NCBI GenBank assembly: GCA_018267215.1
Contig: JAFDYX010000032.1
Location: 1-64,000, forward strand
Origin: Bacteroidota bacterium
GTDB taxonomy: Bacteria > Bacteroidota > Bacteroidia > Cytophagales > Cyclobacteriaceae
Direction of reading: 5' to 3'
Length of the DNA: 64,000 nucleotides
This document shows positions 45,153 to 54,359 of this stretch, piece after piece. Made by a program: the position numbers and the translations under genes. Below the pieces are notes generated by a model. It searched no databases. It was not told the DNA's origin and saw only the letters and a program-made list of their open reading frames with translations. The first letter of the stretch is position 1. Every line of letters starts with the position of its first letter.

Positions 45153-46778
45153 ATGAAAAAATTCATTCTTACATTGGGCAGTTTGATTGTCATGAGCAGC
45201 CTCTGCTTTGCGCAGGATGCAGAAATAAAGAACGCCCAACGACTGGCCGAGCACGGGAAAACTAAAGGGGCCATCAGCGCCCTGCAAAAAGCCATTACCA
45301 CCTATCCGGAGGCAGCCCAACTTTATTATTATTTGGGCGAAGCACAACTGGCAACCGGAGATCAGAAAGCAGCCAGCGCCTCTTTCAACAAAGGTTTTGA
45401 AGTCAACCCCAAAGAGCCATTAAATATTGCAGGCCAGGCGCAAATCCTGATATTGGAAAAGAAAGCTGCTGAAGCCAAGCCTTTATTAGATAAAGCATTG
45501 AGTATGGGCAAAAAGCATGTTGATGCCCTTCAAGCTATTGCCAGAGCGCACATGGCAGATAAAACAACCCTTAAGGGAGCTCTCGCTATATTAGAAAAAG
45601 CAAAAGGAATAAACCCTGACGATGCCCAAACGCACATGTTGCTGGGAGATTACTACAGTATGGAAAATAACGGAGGCTCTGCCGTGAGTGCTTATGAACG
45701 AGCCGAAGAACTTAGCCCGAAAAGTGGGGCTCCCTGGTATCAGGTAGCCATGATTTACCACCGGGCTAAACAAACTTCGGTATCGGAAGATAACCTGAAG
45801 AAAGCTGTGGAGGTTGACCCTGAGTATGCCTTAGCCCATAAAAAATTGGCCGAGGTTTATTATCTCAAAAAAGATGGAGCCAATGCCGCCAAACATCACA
45901 AAATCTATCTTGACCTGACCGACAGCCCCGAAAAGGACGACCAGTTTCAATATGCTTTCTTTTTGTTTATGGCAAAAGATTACCAGAACGCCAATGCCAC
46001 CTTTAAAGCGCTGAGCAAACAGCCCGATGTTACTCCGCAGACTCTTCGCTTTTATGCCAAATCACTAACAGAATCAGGAGACTTGGCCGAAGCACAAAAT
46101 GTGTTTGAAGATTATATGAAATCAAGAAAAGACAGCTTAAAATCTGTTGATTACCTAAACTATGCCAGCCTGTTGTTAAAACAAGAAAAGGACTCGCTTT
46201 GGGCGGTGGCCCTTGAAAAAAGTGTGTCGATGGACAATAGCCAGACAAGCATTTACGAATCGCTGGTTTCATACTATTTTAAAAAACGTCATTTTGCAGA
46301 GTGTGCCGATGCTTGTAAAGGGTTAATTAAAAGCAGAAAGCAACCCAATGCCAACGACTACTTTACCTTAGGCCGTGCATTGGTTGCCTCCAAACAATAT
46401 CCCAAAGCCGATAGTGCCTTTGCTAAATTGATTGAATTAAAGCCTAACTTCTTATCTGCTTATTCTTGGGCTGCTAAATCCAAAATTGCCCAAGACGGAG
46501 ACTTCAACGATAAGAAATCAAAATACGAATGGCTGGCCAAGCCTATTTACGATAAGTTAATTGAGATCGGTGAGCAGAATAAGGAAGAAAACAAAAAAGA
46601 ATTATCTGAAGCCTATGAATATCAGGCCGGCTATTTTATGTCGAAGCAAGAGTTCCATAAAGCCAAAGAAGTGCTGAAGAAAATATTGGAAATAAACCCC
46701 GATGACGCCAAGGTAAAAGAAACCCTGAAAGAATTGGAGCAGCCTTCGCAGCCGAAACACAAGAAAAAGCCTTCTTAA
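45153..46778 (+). CDS. Secreted TPR-repeat protein
   Basis: ATG at 45153 begins a signal peptide (MKKFILTLGSLIVMSSLCFAQ); the frame also opens at a TTG 63 bases earlier. 541 residues made almost wholly of tetratricopeptide repeats, for example YYYLGEAQLATGDQKAASASF, AHKKLAEVYYLKKDGANAAKHH and YFTLGRALVASKQYPKADSAF, ending in a Lys-rich tail (KHKKKPS). It would be a periplasmic scaffold for protein contacts. It is the last gene of the exbB-tonB-PstS cluster and is closed by a strong terminator. Confidence 0.85.
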   Translation: MKKFILTLGSLIVMSSLCFAQDAEIKNAQRLAEHGKTKGAISALQKAITTYPEAAQLYYYLGEAQLATGDQKAASASFNKGFEVNPKEPLNIAGQAQILILEKKAAEAKPLLDKALSMGKKHVDALQAIARAHMADKTTLKGALAILEKAKGINPDDAQTHMLLGDYYSMENNGGSAVSAYERAEELSPKSGAPWYQVAMIYHRAKQTSVSEDNLKKAVEVDPEYALAHKKLAEVYYLKKDGANAAKHHKIYLDLTDSPEKDDQFQYAFFLFMAKDYQNANATFKALSKQPDVTPQTLRFYAKSLTESGDLAEAQNVFEDYMKSRKDSLKSVDYLNYASLLLKQEKDSLWAVALEKSVSMDNSQTSIYESLVSYYFKKRHFAECADACKGLIKSRKQPNANDYFTLGRALVASKQYPKADSAFAKLIELKPNFLSAYSWAAKSKIAQDGDFNDKKSKYEWLAKPIYDKLIEIGEQNKEENKKELSEAYEYQAGYFMSKQEFHKAKEVLKKILEINPDDAKVKETLKELEQPSQPKHKKKPS

Positions 46779-46795
46779 TCAGAAAGCATATCTCT

Positions 46796-46829
46796 AAAAA
46801 AGGCCGGGATTCAATTTCCGGCCTTTTTT
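46796..46829 (+). terminator. Rho-independent terminator after the TPR gene
   Basis: An A-run plus GGCCGG (46796-46807) pairs with CCGGCC plus T-run (46818-46829) around a 10-base loop. GC-rich core and six T's make it a textbook intrinsic terminator, likely working in both directions. Confidence 0.85.
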
Positions 46830-46835
46830 GTTTCA

Positions 46836-46865
46836 TTGCCATTTGCAATCCTTTTCCGATTTTTG
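46836..46865 (+). promoter_or_regulatory. Candidate promoter for the second ExbB/ExbD pair
   Basis: A TTG (46836-46838) and GATTTTTG (46858-46865), one base off the TAnnTTTG -7 element, are separated by 19 bases, the spacing expected for the Bacteroidota housekeeping sigma factor. It lies just after the terminator and ~25 bases before the ATG at 46890. Confidence 0.4.
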
Positions 46866-46889
46866 CGTTCGTAAAAAAATAAACTGCTC

Positions 46890-47540
46890 ATGATTTTACA
46901 GATTGCCACCCCCCCTCACGATGAATTGTCATTTATAGAACTCATTTTAAAGGGCGGGGTCGTGATGATCCCGATTTTGCTATTATCGGTTGCCGCTATC
47001 TATGTAGCTGTCGAACGGTTTTTATATCTGCGGTCAACCCTCAGCCGCGACAACAATTTCTTATCAAAAATTACTCGCTCGCTTTCTGCCGGCAACATTG
47101 CCGATGCCAAACGTTATGTAGAAAGTGAAAATTCTTCCACCGGCCGGATTATATCAGCCGGTATTGACAGCATTGGCAGGCCCATGCGCGAGATTGAATC
47201 GCTGATGGAGTCGGCCACCAACATAGAAGTATCGTTGATGGAACGCAACACAGGCTACCTCGGCATTATTGCCGGTGTCGCCCCCATGCTGGGTTTCATC
47301 GGTACCATTGTTGGCATCATTCATATCTTTTACAACATCTCTCTGTCTGACAATATCAGTATCGGCATCATTGCGGGCGGCTTGTACGAGAAAATGATCA
47401 CCAGCGGCTCGGGTTTGGCGGTAGGCATCATGGCTTATTTGTGTTATCATTTATTACAACTGCGCATAGACCGGTTTACGCTGCAGATACAAAAGGATGT
47501 TTTTGATTTTATGCGCGCCCTTCAGACTCCCTCTAAATGA
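46890..47540 (+). CDS. exbB: ExbB/TolQ/MotA-family proton channel, second system
   Basis: 216 residues, shorter than the first ExbB because it lacks the extra N-terminal helix. Helix 1 (GGVVMIPILLLSVAAIYVAVERFLYL) and the paired C-terminal helices (YLGIIAGVAPMLGFIGTIVGIIHIFY and GGLYEKMITSGSGLAVGIMAYLCYH) are typical of TolQ/ExbB. It overlaps the next exbD by four bases. With its own terminator upstream and candidate promoter it is a separate transcription unit. It may serve a TolQR-like envelope role or a dedicated receptor. Confidence 0.9.
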   Translation: MILQIATPPHDELSFIELILKGGVVMIPILLLSVAAIYVAVERFLYLRSTLSRDNNFLSKITRSLSAGNIADAKRYVESENSSTGRIISAGIDSIGRPMREIESLMESATNIEVSLMERNTGYLGIIAGVAPMLGFIGTIVGIIHIFYNISLSDNISIGIIAGGLYEKMITSGSGLAVGIMAYLCYHLLQLRIDRFTLQIQKDVFDFMRALQTPSK

Positions 47541-47932
47541 AAATCAGACGAAGACATAAGTTTGCGGCCGAAGTGGCCACCTCCTCGCTGAACGACATCA
47601 TGTTTTTTCTGCTGTTGTTCTTCCTGATCATCTCTACGGTGGCCAACCCTAACATTATTAAGGTACTGGTGCCCAAAGCCAGCGAAACCCAATCGTTGAA
47701 CAAAAAAACCATTACCCTTACCGTAACCAAAACCAAAGACTATTACATCAACAACAAGCCGGTAGGCAAAGGAAATTTGGAGTTAGATCTTTTGGCAGCT
47801 ACCAAAGGGCTTGATGAACCTACTGTGGTACTTTATATTCCGCGCGACCTGGAAATCCAAGATTTAGTAGATGTGCTAAAAGTAGGGGTAAAAAACAAAA
47901 TCAAGATAGTGCTGGCTACCGAACGCAAGTAG
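47537..47932 (+). CDS. exbD: ExbD/TolR-family protein, second system
   Basis: 131 residues. One helix with Asp20 in SLNDIMFFLLLFFLI (the usual 'MTPMVD' stretch is replaced by 'TSSLND'), then a short periplasmic domain (TITLTVTKTKDYYINNKPVG; LYIPRDLEIQDLVDVLKVG). The ATG lies within the end of exbB (ATGA overlap), so the two are translated together. There is no TonB beside this pair, so it may borrow the TonB at 42973 or act in a Tol-like complex. Confidence 0.9.
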   Translation: MKIRRRHKFAAEVATSSLNDIMFFLLLFFLIISTVANPNIIKVLVPKASETQSLNKKTITLTVTKTKDYYINNKPVGKGNLELDLLAATKGLDEPTVVLYIPRDLEIQDLVDVLKVGVKNKIKIVLATERK

Positions 47933-47992
47933 CCTGCGCCCCACAGGAAACCAACCGCTCCTGTAAATTCAATGCAGGCGTAAGATTTTTTT
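47932..47992 (+). terminator. Nested-stem terminator after the second exbD
   Basis: GCCTGC (47932-47937, starting on the last base of the stop codon) pairs with GCAGGC (47974-47979), enclosing ACAGGA/TCCTGT (47943-47948 with 47959-47964). Seven T's follow (47986-47992) after a 6-base gap. This would separate the ExbB/ExbD pair from the barrel gene at 48089. Confidence 0.55.
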
Positions 47993-48088
47993 AGCCAAAT
48001 CGCCAACCTTTTGGATGATTTTCAGGTTTGAGGTTGTCAAACAAGCAAATTTTTCTGAACACCTAATTTACAATTCAATTTACCATCA

Positions 48089-51013
48089 ATGAGACTATTA
48101 GTAATTCTTTTCCTCATCATTTCGGCCAATACCCTGCTGTTTGCTGCGCCTCCGGAGGATCCGATCAGTATCAAAATAACAGGGATTGTTATTGACTCTA
48201 CCAGTAACAAGGGTGTAGAGTTTGCCAATGTGGCCTTGCTTGATGCGGCTACCAAAAAGCCCATCAATGGTGAGATGTGTGATGAAAACGGAAAATTTAC
48301 TTTATCGAAAGTGGCTCCTGGCAATTACCTCATTGCAGTATCATTTATCGGTTATAATACTAAAACAATTCCCGTTCAGATTACCAGCAAACACAGCGAC
48401 ATCAATTTAGGAAATATCATTTTGGGTACTTCTGTTAAAATGCTGAAGGAAGTTGAAGTTGTTGCTCAAAAGCCACTCATCGAAGAAAAAGTGGATCGCA
48501 TGGTTTACAATGCCGAGAGCGATGCTACTACTAAAGGCGGAGATGCTACTGATGTGCTCAGACGTGTGCCCCTGTTGACGGTAGATATGGACGGCAACCC
48601 ATCATTGCGCGGAAGCTCGAACATCAAGGTATTGATCAACAACAAACCTTCTACCATTACCGCCAGCAGCGTTTCTGATGCCCTCAAGCAAATTCCCGCT
48701 GATCAGATCAAAACCGTGGAGGTGATTACTTCGCCCTCGGCAAAATACGATGCGGAAGGATCGGCCGGTATCATCAACATCATCTTAAAGAAAAATACAC
48801 TGGAGGGATTGACATTAAATATCAACAGCAGCGCGGGCTACCGGGGCAGCAACCTGGGATTGAATGGCGGCTATCACAAAGGAAAACTCGGTATCTCGCT
48901 GGGTGGATTTGGAAGAGCCAGCTACAACACACCCGGAGAATTTTACAATAAGCAACAGACTTTTATACCTAACTCAACGCAGATCATTCAGAACATCCAA
49001 GCAGCCAAAACACAGATGCAAAATCTTTTTGGCAACTACACACTGGGATTAGATTATGACATCGACAAAAAAAATTCATTAACCGGATCTGTTCGCTTCG
49101 GTGTTCGTGGTGGTCATAATTTTCAAAACGATCTGACAACCAATTCATCACTCATCTCAGGCGGTACTGAAACACAAACCGGAAGTATGATTAAGAATAT
49201 TAATCAAGTAAATATCAACAATTCGGTAGATGCAAGCTTAAACTACACCCACACCTTTGATAAGCAAAACCGCGAGTTTAACTTACTGACTATGTATAGC
49301 GAAAGTCATGGCAACAACAACTTTGTAACCCAGACTACACAGACAAACGGACACGATTCTATTTCTTATATAAAAAACATTAACCCTACCGATAACTCAG
49401 AAGCCACGGTGCAGGCCGACTATCAAACACCTATTAACGATAGGCAGTTGATAGAGGTGGGAGCCAAAGAAATTATGCGGAAGGCAACGAGTAATTTTAA
49501 TTATTTCTCAGCAGGCAGCGATGGAATTTATTCTTCGCTGACCGGATCTCCTATTTACAAATCCAACCTGCTCGACTATACCCAAAACATAACAGCCGGC
49601 TATTTATCGTACACATTAACCACAGCCAACAAATATTCATTAAAGGCGGGAACCCGATATGAATACACCACCATAATGGCCAACACACAAAGCGGTGCTA
49701 TTTCTATTCCATCTTATGGCGTGCTGGTACCCAGCCTGAACCTTTCTAAAAGGCTTGACAATGGCAACATGATTAAGTTGTCGTTTAACAGAAGGATCCA
49801 GCGTCCCTCCATACAAAATCTTAACCCGAACACGGTCGCTTCCAACCCGCTCAATATTTCTTCGGGCAATCCGCAACTAAGTCCGGAGTACACCAACAAT
49901 TACGAGTTGGGCTACAGTTTGTACATCAAACAAACGTCACTCAATTTTTCTGCTTTCATGCGCAACACGGACAATGCTATCCAGCAGGTGCGCAGTACAG
50001 ACCCGGGTGGTGTCGTGTTGACTACCTATCAAAACATAGGTATTCAAGATGCCTACGGTGGCAGTATCTTCGGCAGTGTTTCTTTATCTAACAAGTTTTC
50101 GCTCAGCGGAGGATCTGATATGTATTATGCTTATCTGAAAAATCCGGGGACATCCGCCAACGACCCGTTAAGAACAAGCAACAGCGGTTTTGTTTTTAAT
50201 GTGCGTGCCTTTGGTAACTACACCATCGGCAATGGCTGGGGGCTTCAGTTCTTTGGCTTCTTCCGTGGCCGGCAGGTGCAATTGCAAGGTTACCAAACCG
50301 GATTTCGGGTGTATAGCCTGAGCTTACAAAAAGAGTTCAATGAAAAACGCGGCAGCATTGGCTTTGGTGCAGAAAATTTCTTCACCCCTACTCTTACCAT
50401 CCGCACGGCATCAGTATCTCCGATGCTGAATCAGGAAAGTTATAACACCATGCACTACTTTAACTTTAAAGTAACATTTAATTACCGCATTGGTAAACTG
50501 ACCACCAGCCAACCCAAGAAAAAAAGAATGTCTATCAACAATGATGATTTGAAAGAAGGCGGTGGCGATGACATGGGCGGTGGCCAGCAAGGTGGTGGTG
50601 GAAATGGCGGTGGCCAACAAGGTGGAAACGGTGGAGGTGGCGGTCGTGGCATGGGTGGCGGAAACCAACCTAACCTTAAAATGACCAAGGCTGATGCCAA
50701 TGCACAGGTAGAGGCAGCCGGCACGTGGAACTACACCGTTGAGTCTCCTCAGGGTGGTGCCGGAAAAATTGTGCTGACCAAAAATGGCGACACCTACTCA
50801 GGAACAATTACCAGCACACGCAACAATCAAGAGACTGCATTAAAATCTGTTGTTGTAAAAGGAAATGAAGTAACGATGGCCTACGAAGTATCTTTCGGTG
50901 GCAACACGATGGCGCTCACTATTGTGGGCACTATCAATAATGATGAATTGAATGGCAATATGAGCGTAGGCCAGTTTGGCACATTCCCCGTTAACGCTAA
51001 AAGAGAAAAATAA
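48089..51013 (+). CDS. TonB-dependent-receptor-like outer membrane barrel with Gly-rich linker and extra C-terminal domain
   Basis: 974 residues with a signal peptide (LLVILFLIISANTLLFAAP). Order: carboxypeptidase-regulatory-like domain (~30-115), TonB plug (~125-230; VDRMVYNAESDATTKGGDATDVLRRVP, ITSPSAKYDAEGSAGIINI), and an outer-membrane barrel of the OMP_b-brl_3 kind to ~815. Residues 824-860 are almost all Gly, Gln and Asn. The last ~100 residues (AGTWNYTVESPQGGAGKIVL...GTFPVNAK) look like a small lipocalin-like beta domain. A standard receptor ends at its last barrel strand, so this tail is unusual. Ligand unknown. It follows the second ExbB/ExbD pair. Confidence 0.88.
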   Translation: MRLLVILFLIISANTLLFAAPPEDPISIKITGIVIDSTSNKGVEFANVALLDAATKKPINGEMCDENGKFTLSKVAPGNYLIAVSFIGYNTKTIPVQITSKHSDINLGNIILGTSVKMLKEVEVVAQKPLIEEKVDRMVYNAESDATTKGGDATDVLRRVPLLTVDMDGNPSLRGSSNIKVLINNKPSTITASSVSDALKQIPADQIKTVEVITSPSAKYDAEGSAGIINIILKKNTLEGLTLNINSSAGYRGSNLGLNGGYHKGKLGISLGGFGRASYNTPGEFYNKQQTFIPNSTQIIQNIQAAKTQMQNLFGNYTLGLDYDIDKKNSLTGSVRFGVRGGHNFQNDLTTNSSLISGGTETQTGSMIKNINQVNINNSVDASLNYTHTFDKQNREFNLLTMYSESHGNNNFVTQTTQTNGHDSISYIKNINPTDNSEATVQADYQTPINDRQLIEVGAKEIMRKATSNFNYFSAGSDGIYSSLTGSPIYKSNLLDYTQNITAGYLSYTLTTANKYSLKAGTRYEYTTIMANTQSGAISIPSYGVLVPSLNLSKRLDNGNMIKLSFNRRIQRPSIQNLNPNTVASNPLNISSGNPQLSPEYTNNYELGYSLYIKQTSLNFSAFMRNTDNAIQQVRSTDPGGVVLTTYQNIGIQDAYGGSIFGSVSLSNKFSLSGGSDMYYAYLKNPGTSANDPLRTSNSGFVFNVRAFGNYTIGNGWGLQFFGFFRGRQVQLQGYQTGFRVYSLSLQKEFNEKRGSIGFGAENFFTPTLTIRTASVSPMLNQESYNTMHYFNFKVTFNYRIGKLTTSQPKKKRMSINNDDLKEGGGDDMGGGQQGGGGNGGGQQGGNGGGGGRGMGGGNQPNLKMTKADANAQVEAAGTWNYTVESPQGGAGKIVLTKNGDTYSGTITSTRNNQETALKSVVVKGNEVTMAYEVSFGGNTMALTIVGTINNDELNGNMSVGQFGTFPVNAKREK

Positions 51014-51031
51014 GACCGAGTTCAAACCTTC

Positions 51032-51067
51032 AAGCCGCAAACCCTAAAAAGTTTGCGGCTTTTTTTA
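51032..51067. terminator. Terminator between the convergent barrel and hflX genes
   Basis: AAGCCGCAAAC (51032-51042) pairs with GTTTGCGGCTT (51051-51061), an 11-bp stem with an 8-base loop, followed by TTTTTT. Lying between two convergent stop codons, it probably serves mainly the plus-strand gene. Confidence 0.85.
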
Positions 51068-51094
51068 TGATAAACAAATAGGCACTCTTCTTTG

Positions 51095-52264
51095 TCAATA
51101 CATTTCGGTAGCGATATAGTGCGGATAGATCATCAGATGTTTTTTTCTTACTTCTTCAAAAATAAGATGGCGCAATGTTTCAATATTTTCCTTTTGGGTG
51201 GCCGATATAAAAACAATATGATCAAAACCCTGTTGGCGGTAGTAGCCTTTTAATGTGTCAGTATCTATTTTCTGTTCATCAGAACTGATCAGATCAATTT
51301 TATTAAGCACTAATACTACCGGTATATTTCCTGCTCCGATTTCGCTCAGTGTTTTTTTAACTACAGTAATCTGGTTGTCGTGAAACGGGTGCGAGGCATC
51401 TACTACATGAAGCAACAGATCGGCTTCGCGCACTTCATCTAAGGTAGATTTAAACGACTCGATCAGATGGTGCGGCAACTTCCTGATAAAGCCCACCGTG
51501 TCAGACAACAAAAATGGAATGTTTCCGATCACTACTTTTCGCACAGTAGCATCAACGGTGGCAAACAATTTGTTTTCGGCCTTTACATCTGATTTAGACA
51601 GCAAATTCATCAGCGTGCTTTTGCCTACGTTGGTGTAACCTACCAAGGCCACACGCACAATGCCTTCGCGCGACTTGCGCTGGGTTTGGCGTTGCTTGTC
51701 AATTTTTTTTAGTTCTTCTTTGAGTTTGGCAATCTGATCGCGGATAACCCTGCGGTCGGTTTCAATTTCTTTTTCACCGGCACCACCCCGGGTGCCCGTG
51801 CCCCCGCGCTGGCGCTCTAAGTGCGTCCACAGGCGCGTCAGGCGCGGCAGCAGGTATTGGTTCATGGCCAACTCCACTTGCGTACGTGCCTGTGCAGTTT
51901 GTGCTCGCATCAAAAATATATCGAGGATCAGCAGTGAGCGATCGTAAATGCGCACCTTGTAATCTTTTTCGCCTGCATTAAATTCTTTTTCCAAGTTTCG
52001 CAACTGCGAGGCGCTCAGGTCATCGTCCACCAGCACGTAGCGGATTTCATTAGCCTGTGCAAAATTTTTTATTTCCTCCAGCTTCCCCTTGCCCACAAAA
52101 GTGCGAACGTCAGGGTGCGGAAGTTTTTGTGTGAAACGCTCGATGGAATGAATCCCTGCGGTTTCGCCCAAAAAAGCTAATTCATCCAAATGCTCAACCG
52201 TTTCTTTTGGGTTCGAAGGATTGACCAAGGCAATCAACACCGCATTTTTTTTATTTTTTTCCAT
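51095..52264 (-). CDS. hflX: HflX ribosome-associated GTPase
   Basis: 389 residues. The N-terminal HflX domain has FVGKGKLEEIKN and YKVRIYDRSLLILDIFLMRAQTAQARTQVELAM, and the GGTGTRGGAGEKEIETDRR loop unique to the family. A G domain follows: G1 GYTNVGKST, G3 DTVGF, G4 NKID. HflX splits stalled ribosomes, especially after heat stress. It stands alone between convergent and divergent neighbours. On the minus strand TACTTTTG (52283-52276) fits a -7 element only ~12 bases before the ATG, which would make a very short leader. Confidence 0.95.
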   Translation of the reverse strand: MEKNKKNAVLIALVNPSNPKETVEHLDELAFLGETAGIHSIERFTQKLPHPDVRTFVGKGKLEEIKNFAQANEIRYVLVDDDLSASQLRNLEKEFNAGEKDYKVRIYDRSLLILDIFLMRAQTAQARTQVELAMNQYLLPRLTRLWTHLERQRGGTGTRGGAGEKEIETDRRVIRDQIAKLKEELKKIDKQRQTQRKSREGIVRVALVGYTNVGKSTLMNLLSKSDVKAENKLFATVDATVRKVVIGNIPFLLSDTVGFIRKLPHHLIESFKSTLDEVREADLLLHVVDASHPFHDNQITVVKKTLSEIGAGNIPVVLVLNKIDLISSDEQKIDTDTLKGYYRQQGFDHIVFISATQKENIETLRHLIFEEVRKKHLMIYPHYIATEMY

Positions 52265-52410
52265 ATCTCAGGTGGCAAAAGTAGTTTCATAAACCCATTC
52301 AGCACAACGGTTACTTTTTTGTAGATTTGCCGAATTGAGTAGTCAAAAAAGGTTGTTTGACTCAAAAATGACAATCTTTTTGCTATAATCTAACGGATAG
52401 TTGGCCTAAC

Positions 52411-53520
52411 ATGAGAATTGCAATCGTACTGAACACATCCTGGAATATTTACAATTTCCGGATGAATTTTGTGAAAGCACTGATGGCCGAAGGGCACGAA
52501 GTGCACACCATCGCTCCGCATGACGACTTCACTGCTTTTTTAACAGAAGCCGGTTGTACACACCATGATGTGAAGATGGACAGCCGGGGCGCTAATCCAC
52601 TGAAAGACTTTCTGCTGATATTTGAATTGAGGGCGATATACAAAAAAGTGAAGCCCGATGTGATCCTTCATTACACTATCAAGCCCAATGTATATGGCAC
52701 GCTGGCGGCAGCTTCGCTGCGCATCCCATCTATCAACAATGTATGTGGCTTAGGTACGATTTTTTTGAAAAGAAATTTAGTATCGCAGGTGGCTATCTCG
52801 TTGTACCGGCTGGCGTTTCGGTTTCCTAAAAAAGTATTTTTTCAAAACCAAGATGATCAGGCTTTGTTTGTCAACAAAAAACTGATCAACCCAAGTAAGA
52901 CAGATCTTTTGCCGGGATCGGGAATTGACCTGAACCGCTTCGTTCCTGTTGACTTCTCTAGAAATGAAACATTTACTTTTTTGTTGATATCGAGGCTGAT
53001 TACAGACAAAGGCATTCTTGAGTATATTGATGCCATCAAAAAATTAAAATCTCAGGGCATGAAAGCAAAATTTCAATTGCTCGGGGCAAAAGACCCGATC
53101 CATGCCAGAGGTATTAAGCTGGAAGTCATAGACGAGTGGATTCAGTCGGGAACTATTGAATATCTGGGCACCGCCAAAGATGTTCGCCCGTTTATACAGC
53201 AAGCAGATTGTATTGTGTTGCCTTCTTACCGCGAAGGCACACCCCGCACGCTGTTAGAAGCGGCCAGCAGTGCCAAGCCCATCATTACTACCGATGTGCC
53301 AGGATGCCACCAAGTAGTGCAAAACGGATATAATGGGTTGCTGTGCCGGCTGAAAGATGCAGATGACTTGGCCAAAAAAATGGAAACCATAGCCGGTTTT
53401 GACGACCACACCCTGAAGCAGATGGGGAAGAATGGCCGCCACAAAGCTGAATCAGAGTTTGATGAACACATTGTCATCGAAAAATATCGCAAAGCCATCG
53501 GGCAGGTAACAGCCCGCTAA
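52411..53520 (+). CDS. GT4-family glycosyltransferase
   Basis: 369 residues, GT-B fold. The N-terminal half begins RIAIVLNTSWNIYNFRMNFVKALMAEGHEV. The C-terminal half has FLLISRLITDKGILEYIDAI, LPGSGIDLNRF, and the nucleotide-sugar site LPSYREGTPRTLLEAASSAKPIITTDVPG, with the E-x7-E pair. No membrane segment. It should transfer a sugar from a nucleotide or undecaprenyl-linked donor during surface polysaccharide assembly. It heads an exopolysaccharide cluster with Wza- and Wzc-like genes. Confidence 0.9.
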   Translation: MRIAIVLNTSWNIYNFRMNFVKALMAEGHEVHTIAPHDDFTAFLTEAGCTHHDVKMDSRGANPLKDFLLIFELRAIYKKVKPDVILHYTIKPNVYGTLAAASLRIPSINNVCGLGTIFLKRNLVSQVAISLYRLAFRFPKKVFFQNQDDQALFVNKKLINPSKTDLLPGSGIDLNRFVPVDFSRNETFTFLLISRLITDKGILEYIDAIKKLKSQGMKAKFQLLGAKDPIHARGIKLEVIDEWIQSGTIEYLGTAKDVRPFIQQADCIVLPSYREGTPRTLLEAASSAKPIITTDVPGCHQVVQNGYNGLLCRLKDADDLAKKMETIAGFDDHTLKQMGKNGRHKAESEFDEHIVIEKYRKAIGQVTAR

Positions 53521-53597
53521 ACTGTGTGGTATTCGCTCGACCATCATAACAGATGGTGAAAAAATCGTAATTTCACGCCTGTCTGTTCATTCGAATT

Positions 53598-54356
53598 ATG
53601 CGTTACGTATTATTATTCATTGGCATTATTTGTTGGTCTGCTTGTTCTTCATACAAGCAAAACATCATGTTGATGCCTACGGAAAAGCATCCGGTGGAAG
53701 TAATCAACCGGCAAGCCATGACCGTGCAGCAGGATTATGTCATTCAAAAAAATGATTTACTAAAATTGGCGGTGTATTCCAATAAAGGCGAGCGTTTCAT
53801 TGACCCCAACCCCGATATTTCAAACACCAATACAGGCGGAGCCAAAACGGCCAAGACTGGTGAAGAAATTAATTACCTTGTTGATCAGGCAGGCATTGTA
53901 AAACTACCACTGATTGGGGAACTGAAACTGGAAGGACTTACCCTCAGGCAAGCAGAAGAGGTTGCGCAAAAAGAATATTCAAAATTTTTTACAGACGCCT
54001 ACGTACAGTTGGGCTTTGCCAATAAACGTGTGATTGTGCTGGGTGCACCGGGCGGGCTGATCGTACCTTTGGCCAACCAAAATGTAACCGTAGCTGAGGT
54101 GCTGGCTTCTGCCAAAGGTATTGGCAACGATGCCAAAGCCAACAAAATAAAATTGATACGCAACGATCATGTTTACGCTATTGACTTCAGTACGATTGAG
54201 GGTTTTCAGCAGGGTAATGTAGTAGTGCAGGCAGGCGACATCGTTTATGTGGAGCCCGTACGCAGACCATTTGCTGAAGGCTTGCGCGACAACTATTTTA
54301 TCGGGTCGATGTTACTTTCGTTAGCCACCATTTTTTTAATTTATCGCACCAGGTAG
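53598..54356 (+). CDS. Wza-like polysaccharide export lipoprotein
   Basis: 252 residues. Lipobox Cys16 (CWSACSS). A polysaccharide-biosynthesis/export domain (QQDYVIQKNDLLKLAVYSN; VKLPLIGELKLEGLTLRQAEEVAQKEYSKFF) is followed by a SLBB domain (KRVIVLGAPGGLIVPLANQNVTVAEVL). A C-terminal helix (YFIGSMLLSLATIFLIYR) may lie in a membrane. It would form the outer-membrane portal for the polymer. The Wzc-like gene starts 3 bases later. Confidence 0.9.
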   Translation: MRYVLLFIGIICWSACSSYKQNIMLMPTEKHPVEVINRQAMTVQQDYVIQKNDLLKLAVYSNKGERFIDPNPDISNTNTGGAKTAKTGEEINYLVDQAGIVKLPLIGELKLEGLTLRQAEEVAQKEYSKFFTDAYVQLGFANKRVIVLGAPGGLIVPLANQNVTVAEVLASAKGIGNDAKANKIKLIRNDHVYAIDFSTIEGFQQGNVVVQAGDIVYVEPVRRPFAEGLRDNYFIGSMLLSLATIFLIYRTR

Positions 54357-54359
54357 ATC

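Noticed and set aside
50482-50724. Pro-rich minus-strand frame
   Set aside because: It is the reverse complement of the Gly-rich linker in the barrel gene.
52322-52329. TAGATTTG as a promoter for the GT4 gene
   Set aside because: It matches the -7 consensus but no TTG lies at the -33 spacing, and the leader would be ~80 bases.
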